Assembly: GCA_949383255.1 (NCBI GenBank)
Contig: CASJPF010000007.1
Location: 1-64,000, forward strand
From: Lachnospiraceae bacterium
GTDB taxonomy: Bacteria; Bacillota; Clostridia; Lachnospirales; Lachnospiraceae
Length of the DNA stretch: 64,000 nucleotides
Direction of reading: 5' to 3'
The notes beneath the pieces are model-generated. The model ran no database searches and was not told the DNA's origin. It saw nothing but the letters and a program-made list of their open reading frames with translations. Position 1 is the stretch's first letter. Each line of letters opens with the position of its first letter. Of this stretch, positions 52,180 through 61,627 are shown piece after piece. The position numbers and the translations under genes were made by a program.

Positions 52180-52366
52180 AGACGGTTTACCTCCAAAGTA
52201 ATTTTACCTTCACATATACTTAATTTCTCAATTGACAGGATTTTTCTCTAAATAATATGCTATCAAATATAAGATTTTTGTCAATGTATTTTCAGAAATA
52301 TTCAGATAGGTCTTTTAAAGAAAAAATTATAGTTTCGCCATAAGAAAACATAGTGGTCGAGATGCA

Positions 52367-52391
52367 AGCCATCAAACATGGCTTGATGGCT
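52367..52391. promoter_or_regulatory. Possible operator upstream of beta-mannosidase
   Basis: A 9-bp perfect inverted repeat, AGCCATCAA (52367-52375) and TTGATGGCT (52383-52391), around ACATGGC, 48 nt before the -35 box. The symmetry and position suggest a sugar-regulator site. Confidence 0.35.
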
Positions 52392-52438
52392 ATAACAGAA
52401 AGTGAAAGGTCCAAGAAGATAATAAAGCGAAAAATTGG

Positions 52439-52468
52439 TTGATTCTGTTTCTAAAAATGATTTATAAT
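52439..52468 (+). promoter_or_regulatory. Promoter of beta-mannosidase gene
   Basis: TTGATT (52439-52444), 18-nt spacer, TATAAT (52463-52468). Confidence 0.65.
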
Positions 52469-52567
52469 AAAGATACGCTTGCAATTAGAAGGGATTATTA
52501 ATGAAAATACAAGATTTTAAGAATAGAAAAACAGGTGATTGATATTTATGGAAAGGAACAAATCAAC

Positions 52568-55144
52568 ATGACATTATTAGAGTTAAATGGAAATTGGGAA
52601 CTAAGGGACAAGGCAGGAGAGCTGCTCTGTCCAGTAAAGGTGCCGGGAAGTGTTATTTCAGGACTCTATGCATCGGGAAAAATTGTGCACCCGTATTATA
52701 GAGAGAATGAGTACGCAATACGCGAATTGTTTTGGAAGGATTATCAATTTGTGCGCAATTTTGTAGTAAATGAGGAATTATTTGCACAAGAGGAATTGAG
52801 TTTGGTCTGTGAAGGGCTTGACACATTCGCACAGATTTTTATTAATGGAAAGAAAATTGCATCTACAGACAATATGCATCGCACATACCGATTTTCTATT
52901 AAAACGTATGTACAGGTCGGTGAAAATGAAATTTGTATTGTATTTGGTTCTGTATTGCAATTTATAGAACATTATCAATACAAGAAAAATAAAACAATTT
53001 TGTATGGACCATGTGGTGCAATAAAGGGAAATCAGTTAGTCCGCAAGGCGCACTCTATGTTTGGCTGGGATTGGGGTCCACAGTTAGTAGATGCGGGAAT
53101 TTGGCGGGATATTTATATTGAAGGAACCAGTGTTGTCCGTATTGAAGATGTGCGGATTCGGCAATATCATGAGGAGAATGGAAGTGTTTGTATTGATACA
53201 ACAATAACGCTGTCTGATGTGATGCAGTCTAGGCAAAACAGCGCATTGGATAAAGCAAAATTAAAGCAGACAATCACTGTGACGCTTACAGAACAGAATG
53301 ATGGTGATGCAAAACTGGTTGAAAAAGTTGTGGCAAAGCGTGTTGAGGAAACAGAGTTTCCTGTTATCTATGAGGCCAAGCTTGTTGTGCAGGAGCCAAA
53401 GCTCTGGTGGCCAAATGGTTACGGGCAGCAGCCGTTGTATGAACTGACTGTCTCTGCTGAATGCAATGGAGCGTGTGCGCAGTGTGTGAAAAAAATAATT
53501 GGTCTGCGCACGTTGACGATTTGTCAAGAAGCAGACGAGTGGGGGAATGAGTTTGCTTTTATAATAAATGGCGTAAAGATTTTTGCTAAAGGTGGAAATT
53601 ACATACCAGAAGATGCGGTTTATCCGTGGATTAAGGAATCGCGGATTGAATACTTGCTAAAATCTTGCGTTCGTGCGCATTTTAATTGTGTTCGTGTATG
53701 GGGCGGCGGATATTATCCCTCGGATACCTTTTATGATTTGTGTGATCAATATGGTTTAATTGTGTGGCAGGATTTAATGTACGCCTGCAATGTATATGAT
53801 GTCACAGACGATTTTGCAGCTACAGTCAGACAAGAGACACTTGACAATGTGCGGCGGATTCGGCATCATGCGTCGCTAGGATTGTGGTGTGGCAACAATG
53901 AGATTGAGTCTGCATGGCATCACTGGAGTGGTTTTCAGAAGGAGTCTATGTATCTGCGCGCAGACTATATTAAATTATTTGAAGATATTTTGCCAAAAGC
54001 AGTGCGCGAGGCAGATGATGTGACCTTTTACTGGCCTTCGTCACCATCATCGGGAGGGTGTTTTGACGAGCCGGATTCTGACAGGCGCGGTGACGTGCAC
54101 TACTGGGACGTATGGCATGGGCAAAAGCCATTTAGCGATTATCAAAAGTATTTTTTCCGGTTCTGTTCGGAGTTTGGATTTCAGTCGTTTCCCTGTCTGA
54201 AAACGGTAACGTCCTTTACTGAAGAAAAAGACAGAAATATTTTCTCAAAAGTAATGGAGAGTCATCAGAAAAATGCTTCTGCCAATGGGAAGATACTTTA
54301 TTATCTGTCAGAAAATTTTAGGTATCCAAAAAATTTTAAAAGTTTATTGTATGTGTCACAGATTTTGCAAGGCATGGCGATTAAAAGCGGTGTGGATCAC
54401 TGGCGGCGCAATAGAGGGCGTTGTATGGGAACACTTTACTGGCAAATTAATGATAACTGGCCAGTGGCTTCGTGGGCGAGCATTGACTATTATGGTCGAT
54501 GGAAAGCATTGCATTATATGGCGGCAAAGTTTTATGCGCCAGTTGCGGTTAGTATTCAAAAAACAGTGGATTATATTTGTGTTTATCTTGAGAATGAAAC
54601 ATTTCTGGAACAGAACTGTAAGGTGACACTGCGCGTGCGTGATATGGCATTTCAGGTGATAAAGGAGTGGAAAGCGCAGGCGCAGACAAAGGGTTTAAGT
54701 GCATGTGCGTTGCTAAAATGTGAGATAGACACAATGTTTTTGAATTGTGAAGCTGGGGAGAAAGACATTGATAGAAATGAGATAGACAAATGCAATCTAT
54801 TTCTTGAAGCCGAGGTGATACTTGCAGATGGAACCATTTTGACAGATGTTGATACCTTTGTGCCATACAAGCATATGGAACTGCCTAAACCGCATTTTAC
54901 AACAGAGGTGAAGGAGACAGAAGACCAGTTTGAGATTACAGTGCAAAGTGATGTGTTTGCGCCGTTTGTGGAGCTGGATTTTGCAGATGCGGACGTTATT
55001 TTTAGTGATAATTTCTTTACTATTTCCAATGAAAAGCCAGTGAAAATCCAGCTAAAAAAAAGTGATATTTTGCGGGGAAGTTTTGCGGATGCGACAGATT
55101 TGAAAGCGCGGCTAATGCTTGTGAGTGTGGCGGAAACATATTAA
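52568..55144 (+). CDS. GH2-family beta-mannosidase
   Basis: This 858-residue cytoplasmic glycosidase starts MTLLELNGNWELRDK. It has the N-terminal jelly-roll (about 1-170, with MFGWDWGPQLVDAGIWRDI), immunoglobulin-like linker domains and a TIM barrel (about 330-640). The acid/base glutamate lies in WCGNNEIESAWHHW and the nucleophile glutamate in FCSEFGFQSFP. WDWGP and the NNE context distinguish beta-mannosidases from beta-galactosidases in GH2. ATG 52568 has AAAGGAA about 10 nt upstream and matches family N-termini better than a TTG at 52535. It likely processes mannosides imported from host or plant glycans. No transporter or regulator is adjacent. Confidence 0.9.
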   Translation: MTLLELNGNWELRDKAGELLCPVKVPGSVISGLYASGKIVHPYYRENEYAIRELFWKDYQFVRNFVVNEELFAQEELSLVCEGLDTFAQIFINGKKIASTDNMHRTYRFSIKTYVQVGENEICIVFGSVLQFIEHYQYKKNKTILYGPCGAIKGNQLVRKAHSMFGWDWGPQLVDAGIWRDIYIEGTSVVRIEDVRIRQYHEENGSVCIDTTITLSDVMQSRQNSALDKAKLKQTITVTLTEQNDGDAKLVEKVVAKRVEETEFPVIYEAKLVVQEPKLWWPNGYGQQPLYELTVSAECNGACAQCVKKIIGLRTLTICQEADEWGNEFAFIINGVKIFAKGGNYIPEDAVYPWIKESRIEYLLKSCVRAHFNCVRVWGGGYYPSDTFYDLCDQYGLIVWQDLMYACNVYDVTDDFAATVRQETLDNVRRIRHHASLGLWCGNNEIESAWHHWSGFQKESMYLRADYIKLFEDILPKAVREADDVTFYWPSSPSSGGCFDEPDSDRRGDVHYWDVWHGQKPFSDYQKYFFRFCSEFGFQSFPCLKTVTSFTEEKDRNIFSKVMESHQKNASANGKILYYLSENFRYPKNFKSLLYVSQILQGMAIKSGVDHWRRNRGRCMGTLYWQINDNWPVASWASIDYYGRWKALHYMAAKFYAPVAVSIQKTVDYICVYLENETFLEQNCKVTLRVRDMAFQVIKEWKAQAQTKGLSACALLKCEIDTMFLNCEAGEKDIDRNEIDKCNLFLEAEVILADGTILTDVDTFVPYKHMELPKPHFTTEVKETEDQFEITVQSDVFAPFVELDFADADVIFSDNFFTISNEKPVKIQLKKSDILRGSFADATDLKARLMLVSVAETY

Positions 55145-55290
55145 GGAAACACTTTTCAGAAATGAAAGATGATTATTATAAATACAAAATGTTTGTTTGC
55201 TTTTTTCATAAAGAAGTAGTCAAACAGCAGAACATATGTTATAATATGAGTGGCAAGTGATGTAAATGTTATTTTAGTTGGAGAATCTTT

Positions 55291-55579
55291 ATGAAAAAAG
55301 TAAAGAAAGTTGCGGCATTTATGTCTGGGTTTGGGATTATAATGCTATTTCTTTTTATCAGCATGGATCTGGTATTATGGTATCGGCAATCGCCTTGCTG
55401 CTAATGGACCACGCTATGGTCTGAATTTTCAGGAGAATGGTATAACTGTATTGATGTGGTTGCTTCTAGGCGCGTTATTATGTGGTATTGGACCGTTTGT
55501 CGCAATGCATATTTTGCTCAAGAACACAAACGCAATGGCACATGCATACAACAACGGGACAACCAGCAATGGTGTTTAG
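55291..55579 (+). pseudogene. Frameshifted DUF4234-like membrane protein
   Basis: ATG 55291 with GGAG upstream opens a frame (MKKVKKVAAFMSG...) that stops at 55402. The +1 frame continues AWIWYYGIGNRLAANGPRYG, then NFQENGITVLMWLLLGALLC and GIGPFVAMHILLKNTNAMAH, ending at 55579. That pattern matches DUF4234-type small membrane proteins. A single-base change near 55350-55372 explains the break. A sequencing error or true inactivation cannot be separated here. Confidence 0.7.
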
Positions 55580-55886
55580 GAAATAGCCTCCTTTTAAGCG
55601 GACAATTTTCATTTTCAACGGACATTCATTTATTATACATAATTATGATATAACAATTACATATCACAGCCTAGTATCATTTAGTTAATCTAAATGATGT
55701 CGTCTTTAAGAATTTTAATCATAGGTCTAGTAAAGCGTTTTTTATAAAGCCCATTTACTAGACCTAATTATTAGATAAATTTTGGGTATAACAAGCAAAT
55801 GGGTTCACATCTATTATTAAAACATTAATCAGAAATTCCTGTACGGTACTTTTTTATTTAAAAAACTTGTAAAGTGGTGTATAGTA
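55580..55886. other. Intergenic region with 12-bp inverted repeat
   Basis: AGGTCTAGTAAA (55723-55734) and TTTACTAGACCT (55754-55765) form a perfect stem with a T-rich 19-nt loop. A shorter CATTTAG/CTAAATG pair lies near 55678. No peptide precursor gene is evident before the radical SAM remnant. Confidence 0.6.
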
Positions 55887-56463
55887 GAAAATAGGAATCA
55901 TAATAATTTATGTAACATAGAAAAAATATTGGAACAAGGAAAAATTTTAATTGAGAGTCAACAAGACGAAAGAATAATTACTTTAACAATTACAAACCTA
56001 TGTAATTTACATTGCGTGCACTGTTGTATAGATGCAGGGGTAGAGAAAAACGAACTTTCAACAAATCAATTGTTGGAAGTAATATGAAAATGTTTGTTAT
56101 AGAATCCTGATCGTATTGTTATAAGTGGCAGGGAACGGTTGATGCGCAATGATTTTTCATATATAATAATACATTTAAGAAAAGATTTTAAAGGCTATTT
56201 GATGTTAGCGGCAAATGCTTTATTAATAGATCAAACTAATGCAGCATTTATAAAATAGTAGAATTATCAAAAGTTGTTCCTGCAAAGCTGACAGATCAAA
56301 TTTATTTGTCAATCATATGGGATTGATTTATCCATGTATGTTGTTAAGCAGGGGAGAATTTTGTATGGGAAACATTGTTGAGGGTATTCATATTGATTTG
56401 AGAGAAAAATAATCAGTTACTCAGATATTGAAATTGATGAATGTACTGAATGTAAATTGAAAA
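55887..56463 (+). pseudogene. Decayed radical SAM/SPASM peptide maturase
   Basis: One frame reads ITLTITNLCNLHCVHCCIDA, containing the C-x3-C-x2-C radical SAM motif, and ends at TGA 56085. A second frame reads NPDRIVISGRERLMRNDF, corresponding to the usual SGGEPL-MR-DF block, and continues LRKDFKGYLMLAANALLI. After a deletion, a third part reads GLIYPCMLLSRGEFCMGNIV and IDECTECKLKK, the SPASM cysteines. At least two frameshifts, a stop and loss of the barrel middle make it nonfunctional. The intact ABC transporter genes follow 37 nt later. Confidence 0.75.
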
Positions 56464-56500
56464 AAAGAAATGTAAAATTAATTTTGGAGGTTAATATGAT

Positions 56501-59005
56501 ATGTATCGTATCTTGATTCGTTTGCAGAAAAAAATACTCATATGTATTGCAATAGGAATTTTTTTTGCAATTTTTTTGGGATTTGGCATGGGTTGGATGG
56601 AAGAGTTTCAGAAAGAAGTGGCATATAAAGAATATCAGTATAATACAGGGAGTTACATTGCGTATTTTTCAGGGAATCTGGATGAACAGGATATCAATAT
56701 CATCGTAAATGATAATCATATTTCACAGTGTGGAATTGTAACATACTATAAGAAAATATATGAGGGCAAAGGAAAAGATATATGGATCAGGGGAGCTAAT
56801 GAGAACTATATGCTTCGAAATTCAATTGTTGTAAAGGGCAGGCTTCCGGAAAAAGAAAATGAGATCATTGCAGAGCAGTGGGTTTTGGAGGCAATCGGAT
56901 TAGAGGCGAAAAACGGACAGGAGATTACGTTTTCCCTTGAGGATGAAGAGGGAAAGCAATCCACAGAAACATTTATTGTGTCAGGTGTTTTGGAAAACAG
57001 CGCTTACTCAAAGGAAAATGGATTGACAAATATATTTGTGCGTTATGATTTACAAAGAGATCGTTATCCGATTGTCAATCTGGATATAAAAGAAAAAGAA
57101 GATTTGTTGGAAAGTCTGGAAGATATCAAAGGGAAATTAATCAGTACAGATTCTTTTTATGAATACAGCAGTGAAGCAGGCGCAATGCGCCAACAACAAT
57201 ATACTCTGACAGGCGAACAGTTGGGAAAGTGTATTTTTTCAGCATTTTTATTATTATTTTACCTTTTATGTATTTTTCGACTGTTTGAAGAGCAATATAT
57301 GCAGAATATTGCAAAAATGCGAATGTGTGGATTCAGTACACGGTATATTTTGGCTGTATATTATAAAATGGTTCTGGGATTGTATGTTGTTTTTTCATTG
57401 TTGGGATTGACAGCAGGTAAAGTCTGTATGGCATTTCTATCAAAGGCGGCACGGCTTGACCAGATACATTTCATATTTTGGGGAAGGCAGGTATCAATTC
57501 AACCCAAGACAGTTATGCCAATGGTTTTATGCATTTTTTTGTTTACTTTTGTTGCTGTATTGCTATTCCTAATATGGGTATCCTTCAAAAGTATGAGAGG
57601 AACGATTCTGGTGCAGCTGCGGTATGGAGAGAGGGCAGAGAGAAAATCCTGTCGTATGAGAAAGGGAAAGCTGCATTATAAGACGGAGTGGATATCAATT
57701 ATATTATTCATCTTAGCACAGGTTTTATGCTTGTCTGTGAGCTATCAGCAGCTCGCAAACGAGCGAAAAGCTGAATATGAAACTTTTTCACAATGTAGGA
57801 ATGGGGATTTTCAGATTCTTGGATATCAGAGTGAAAATATTTCAAATGGCGCTACAAGAGAGCAGTTGGAAGAAGTAAAAAAATTACCGGGAACGATTGC
57901 TGTTGAAACGGCGATGGTTTTGCCTGTGAGGGTAAAAATCGAAGACGGTTTGCAGGTGGCAGATGATTATTATAAGATGTACAATGCGTACGCAAAGGAT
58001 ACTTATTACAGGGAGTTTATCGGTGAGGAGAAGGCAGGTGGCGATATTGTCTATAAGAGTTCACTGATGGGTTACAATGATGCGGCGCTCAGAAAGCTGT
58101 CTGATTATATTATAGAGGGCAGTATCAATATAGAAAAAATGAGGCATTCTAATACGGCGGTTCTCTTTGTGCCACAGTACGTTGAGGGCAGATACAGACA
58201 GAGATTTTATAAAAATGCAGATCGAGTGATGGATTACAATGTCGGAGACTTGATAACTGTCAAAATCAGAGACCAATATACAGAGGATATGGAACAGTAC
58301 TGGAGCATGGAAGACCATACAGGCAGTCATGAGGAGGTATTTGAGGTAGGTGCAATTGTCTATTATCCTTATTTGCCCAATACATCAGTCATGGGATTGG
58401 TCAATCCAGATATTATTATAAGTAGTGACAGAATGTTGCAATTGACAGGGCAGCAAATCTGCAGGGTAGTAAATATTCAAATTGATCACAGGTGTAATGC
58501 GCAGAAATATATAAGGGAATTGAATAATATTTTTTCTTCAGTCGGGGGAATCACAGTAAATGATTTTATTTCAAAACGGATGGAACAGCAGATGAGAAAT
58601 AGGATTTATGCGGTTATTGGGATTTTGTGGTCACTTTTGGTTGGTACTGGATTTATGGCTTGTGCGGTTATCGGGGTAAAGCATCATATTTTACAGCGCA
58701 AAAAAGATTTGGCATTATGCAGGATGATTGGTTTTTCTAAAAAATTACTTCAGACGGATGCGCGGAGAGAGGCAGGTATCTATTTTTTGTGGATTTCTAT
58801 GCTTGCACTGGCTGGCACATTTGTTTTACAGTATATTATTTTTCTGCGCAGCGGGATGCAGGTGATGGGATTAGCGTTTTGGGGGAGAGAATATCAAAAA
58901 GCAATATTTATATTTATTAATTTCATAATACTCTATATACTATTTTATAGAAATACAAGTCTGATGCTGCGAGGAGAGATGATATCACAATATAGGGAGG
59001 AGTAG
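56501..59005 (+). CDS. ABC transporter permease, FtsX/MacB-like
   Basis: This 834-residue membrane protein has an N-terminal helix (about 10-32), a large extracellular domain (about 35-235), a three-helix FtsX block (about 240-370), another helix near 398-416, a second extracellular domain (to about 700) and a final FtsX block (about 705-825; IGFSKKLLQTDARREAG). It is longer than BceB and resembles permeases that export or expel peptides. ATG 56501 lies 10 nt after GGAGG. The ATPase gene follows 8 nt after its stop. Context with the radical SAM remnant and the subtilase stub suggests export of, or immunity to, a modified peptide. Confidence 0.85.
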   Translation: MYRILIRLQKKILICIAIGIFFAIFLGFGMGWMEEFQKEVAYKEYQYNTGSYIAYFSGNLDEQDINIIVNDNHISQCGIVTYYKKIYEGKGKDIWIRGANENYMLRNSIVVKGRLPEKENEIIAEQWVLEAIGLEAKNGQEITFSLEDEEGKQSTETFIVSGVLENSAYSKENGLTNIFVRYDLQRDRYPIVNLDIKEKEDLLESLEDIKGKLISTDSFYEYSSEAGAMRQQQYTLTGEQLGKCIFSAFLLLFYLLCIFRLFEEQYMQNIAKMRMCGFSTRYILAVYYKMVLGLYVVFSLLGLTAGKVCMAFLSKAARLDQIHFIFWGRQVSIQPKTVMPMVLCIFLFTFVAVLLFLIWVSFKSMRGTILVQLRYGERAERKSCRMRKGKLHYKTEWISIILFILAQVLCLSVSYQQLANERKAEYETFSQCRNGDFQILGYQSENISNGATREQLEEVKKLPGTIAVETAMVLPVRVKIEDGLQVADDYYKMYNAYAKDTYYREFIGEEKAGGDIVYKSSLMGYNDAALRKLSDYIIEGSINIEKMRHSNTAVLFVPQYVEGRYRQRFYKNADRVMDYNVGDLITVKIRDQYTEDMEQYWSMEDHTGSHEEVFEVGAIVYYPYLPNTSVMGLVNPDIIISSDRMLQLTGQQICRVVNIQIDHRCNAQKYIRELNNIFSSVGGITVNDFISKRMEQQMRNRIYAVIGILWSLLVGTGFMACAVIGVKHHILQRKKDLALCRMIGFSKKLLQTDARREAGIYFLWISMLALAGTFVLQYIIFLRSGMQVMGLAFWGREYQKAIFIFINFIILYILFYRNTSLMLRGEMISQYREE

Positions 59006-59013
59006 TAAATAAA

Positions 59014-59676
59014 ATGAATGTTATAGAGGGAAGAAATCTAACAAAAATATATGGAAAAAAAGAAAATCAGACAGTGGCAATAAATCATATGGATATTTCT
59101 GTAAAATCCGGGGAATACCTTGCAATTACAGGAGCCAGCGGAAGTGGAAAAAGTACATTGTTACATTTGATCGGTGGTCTGGAATCTTATACAGATGGTA
59201 CACTTATGGTCTGTGGTAAAGATTTGAATATGAATGATGAGGCTCTGTCAGCATTTCGCAGGCAAAACATTGGATTTATTTACCAGCAATTTCATTTATT
59301 TCCACAGCTTACAGTATATCAGAATATAGTACTTCCGGCGATGATTCATAAAAATGAAAGATATGAACAACGTGCTGTAGAGTTACTGGAATATCTTGAT
59401 CTTTCAGATAAAAAGAATGCATTGCCATCTGAATTATCCGGAGGGCAACAGCAGCGTACTGCAATTGCAAGAGCATTAATTACCGGTGCAAAAATGATTT
59501 TGGCGGATGAGCCAACAGGAAATTTGGACAGTGCATCTGCGGAAAAAGTAAAAGTATTGTTGGAGCAGGTATGGAAAACATTCCACATAACTTTGATTGT
59601 AGTAACACATGATTTGAGTTATGCACAGAGAGCAGAACGCAGGATAGAAATGTGCGATGGAAGGATTTTGGCATGA
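59014..59676 (+). CDS. ABC transporter ATP-binding protein, LolD/MacB-like
   Basis: This 220-residue ATPase has Walker A GASGSGKST, Q-loop IGFIYQQFHLFP, signature LSGGQQQR, Walker B ILADEPTGNLD and switch VTHD. It pairs with the 834-residue permease just upstream. The start at ATG 59014 is coupled (AGGGAGGAG overlaps the permease stop). Its stop codon overlaps the start of a truncated subtilase gene (ATGA), showing that the operon originally continued. Confidence 0.92.
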   Translation: MNVIEGRNLTKIYGKKENQTVAINHMDISVKSGEYLAITGASGSGKSTLLHLIGGLESYTDGTLMVCGKDLNMNDEALSAFRRQNIGFIYQQFHLFPQLTVYQNIVLPAMIHKNERYEQRAVELLEYLDLSDKKNALPSELSGGQQQRTAIARALITGAKMILADEPTGNLDSASAEKVKVLLEQVWKTFHITLIVVTHDLSYAQRAERRIEMCDGRILA

Positions 59677-59714
59677 AAGTGGCGGTCTTAGATACAGGTA
59701 TAGTTCATTCCTGA
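59673..59714 (+). pseudogene. Subtilase (S8) gene stub truncated after 13 codons
   Basis: ATG 59673 overlaps the ATPase stop. The frame encodes MKVAVLDTGIVHS and then stops. VAVLDTGI is the catalytic-aspartate motif of subtilisin-like proteases, and the gene clearly continued before IS605 sequences replaced it. It is too short for certainty, but the coupling and motif together are persuasive. Confidence 0.6.
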
Positions 59715-59723
59715 AAGGAACAC

Positions 59724-60645
59724 ACTTTCTGGATAGGAATGGCTGAAAGAAGTGGATAAATTTGCGCTAACCAATGCAATTTACAATATGGATTCTGCCT
59801 ATCAGAAATTTTTCAAAGAACATACAGGCTATCCAAAGTTTGAAAGTAAACATAATAATCGTAAGTCCTATACAACAAATTTCACAAATGGAAATATATC
59901 TGTAGATTTTGTGTGGGGAAATCAAACTGCCGAAACACAAAGGGATAAAAGCAAAACTACATAGAATATTTGAGGGAGAGATAAAATCAGCAACTGTTTC
60001 ACAGATTCCAAGTGGAAAATATTATATATCTGTCCAAGTGGAAACAGAACATGAACAATTGCCACATACAGATGGACAAGTTGGATTGGATTTGGGTATA
60101 AAAGATCTGTGTATCACATCAGAGGGAATAAAATACAAAAATCCAAAAACGATAAAGAATTATGAGAAAAAACTTGCAAAAATGCAAAGACAGTTATCAC
60201 ATAAGGAAAAAAGAGCCATAATTATAAGAAACAGAAAAAGAAAATAGTGTTATGTTATGAGAAGATTGCGAATAGCAGAAAAGATTATCTACATAAGATT
60301 TCCCATGAAATTATTAGCGAAAACCAAGTGATAGTTTCAGAAAATCTACGAATAAAAAATATGGTAAAGAATCACCATCTGGAAAAAACAATATTAGATG
60401 TTTCATGGAATGAACGGACAAGATAATTGGAGTACAAAGCAGAATGGAATGGAAGGAAATACATCAAAATAGATACATTCTATGCAAGCAGTTAGATATA
60501 TTCAGGGTGTGGATATCAGAATAGAAGAACAAAGAATTTGTCAGTCAGGGAATGGATATGCCCTGTTTGCAAGACAGACCATGACAGGAATATCAATGCT
60601 GCAAAGAATATATTAGAAGAAGGATTACGACGGATAGCATAAAGG
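59724..60645 (+). pseudogene. tnpB: Degenerate TnpB (IS200/IS605 RNA-guided nuclease ancestor)
   Basis: The sequence begins at about residue 90 of a normal TnpB (WLKEVDKFALTNAIYNMDSA) and ends [17 protein letters not shown]. Frameshifts near 59915 and 60225 and stops at about 60423 and 60493 interrupt it. RuvC residues are still readable: D in GLDLGIKDL, E in SENLRIKNM, D in HDRNINAAK. The zinc finger has lost its first cysteine (YSGCG) but keeps CPVC. It is nonfunctional. Confidence 0.88.
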
Positions 60646-60650
60646 AAATG

Positions 60651-60745
60651 ATATAGGGAAGGGACTGTCCAAATTAACACCTGTGGAGATAGTATGTCTA
60701 TGAAGCAGGAAGCCCATTGGCTTTAGACAACGGGTAGTTCACTAG
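60651..60745 (+). mobile_element. IS605-family right end, copy 2 (omega-RNA region)
   Basis: It runs from ATATAGGGAAGGGACTG through CCAAATTAACACCTG to the hairpin CCCATTGGCTTTAGACAACGGGT and parallels 50776-50887. It directly follows the tnpB remnant, where the guide RNA of active elements is encoded. Confidence 0.7.
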
Positions 60746-60772
60746 TTGATTACATTAAGGAGTGTGATATAA

Positions 60773-61627
60773 GTGGTAAACACAATTGTTTTTCCGTCAA
60801 GCTTTTTTGATATATATAAAGTTGACGAGGATTTGCAGGAAGAATATAACGCAGTTATGGAAACTGGACTGTTTGATGTGGTGATATTTGGATATGAAAA
60901 ATGGTTTGACGAGGGGAAACTAATATTAACTGGAGCGCCGTCAAGACAAGTGACAGCGGTTTATCGCGGGTGGATGATGAAACCAGAACAGTATGAGTGG
61001 TTTTACAATCAATTGCGAGCACACGGAATCTGTCTAGTGACAGAGCCAGAAGCATATACAGCAATGCATGTTTTTCCAAATGTATATAAGTTTGTTGCAA
61101 AAGACACCGCTAAAATGCAGATTTTTCCATTACATAAAGAAATTAATATTACAGAAGTGAAAAAAGAATTTTCACGGTTTATGGTGAAAGACTATGTAAA
61201 GTCTGTTAAGGGTACAGAGTTTCCGCGATATTTTGACCATTCTATTGAACAAGATGCATTTAATCAATGGATGGAGGTGTTTTATCAATATCGTGGAAAC
61301 CTGCTTACAGGAGGAATTTGTATTAAGGAATTTTTGGATTTAAAACAATACGAGGACAAAACAAATGAGTATCGTGTGTTTTATATCAACCATGAAATTG
61401 CGACTATATCGCGAAATTCTGGTCAGCCTCCAACTGCCGCTATGCCGCCAAAAGAACTTGTCGAGAAGTATTGTAATCTGCCAAGTGTGTTTTATACAAT
61501 CGATTTTGCAGAGCTGGACAATGGCACTTGGCGGATTATAGAGGCGGGAGATGGCAGCGTATCTGGGCTTTCGGAGGGGCAGGATTACGGGGCATTTTTT
61601 CGAGCGCTTTATCAGTGCTTGTTATAG
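60773..61627 (+). CDS. ATP-grasp-domain protein (DUF4343-like)
   Basis: This 284-residue protein has ATP-grasp-like features: FMVKDYVKSVKGTEFP (nucleotide-binding lysines), GGICIKEFLDL, EYRVFYINHEIATI and a C-terminal DFAELDNGTWRIIEAGDGSV resembling the Mg-binding E-x-N region. It may catalyse ATP-dependent carboxylate-amine ligation; the substrate is unknown. The start is GTG 60773 after AAGGAGTG. The IS right end stops about 28 nt upstream, so its native promoter may have been displaced. It overlaps the convergent MATE gene by 6 nt. Confidence 0.75.
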   Translation: MVNTIVFPSSFFDIYKVDEDLQEEYNAVMETGLFDVVIFGYEKWFDEGKLILTGAPSRQVTAVYRGWMMKPEQYEWFYNQLRAHGICLVTEPEAYTAMHVFPNVYKFVAKDTAKMQIFPLHKEINITEVKKEFSRFMVKDYVKSVKGTEFPRYFDHSIEQDAFNQWMEVFYQYRGNLLTGGICIKEFLDLKQYEDKTNEYRVFYINHEIATISRNSGQPPTAAMPPKELVEKYCNLPSVFYTIDFAELDNGTWRIIEAGDGSVSGLSEGQDYGAFFRALYQCLL

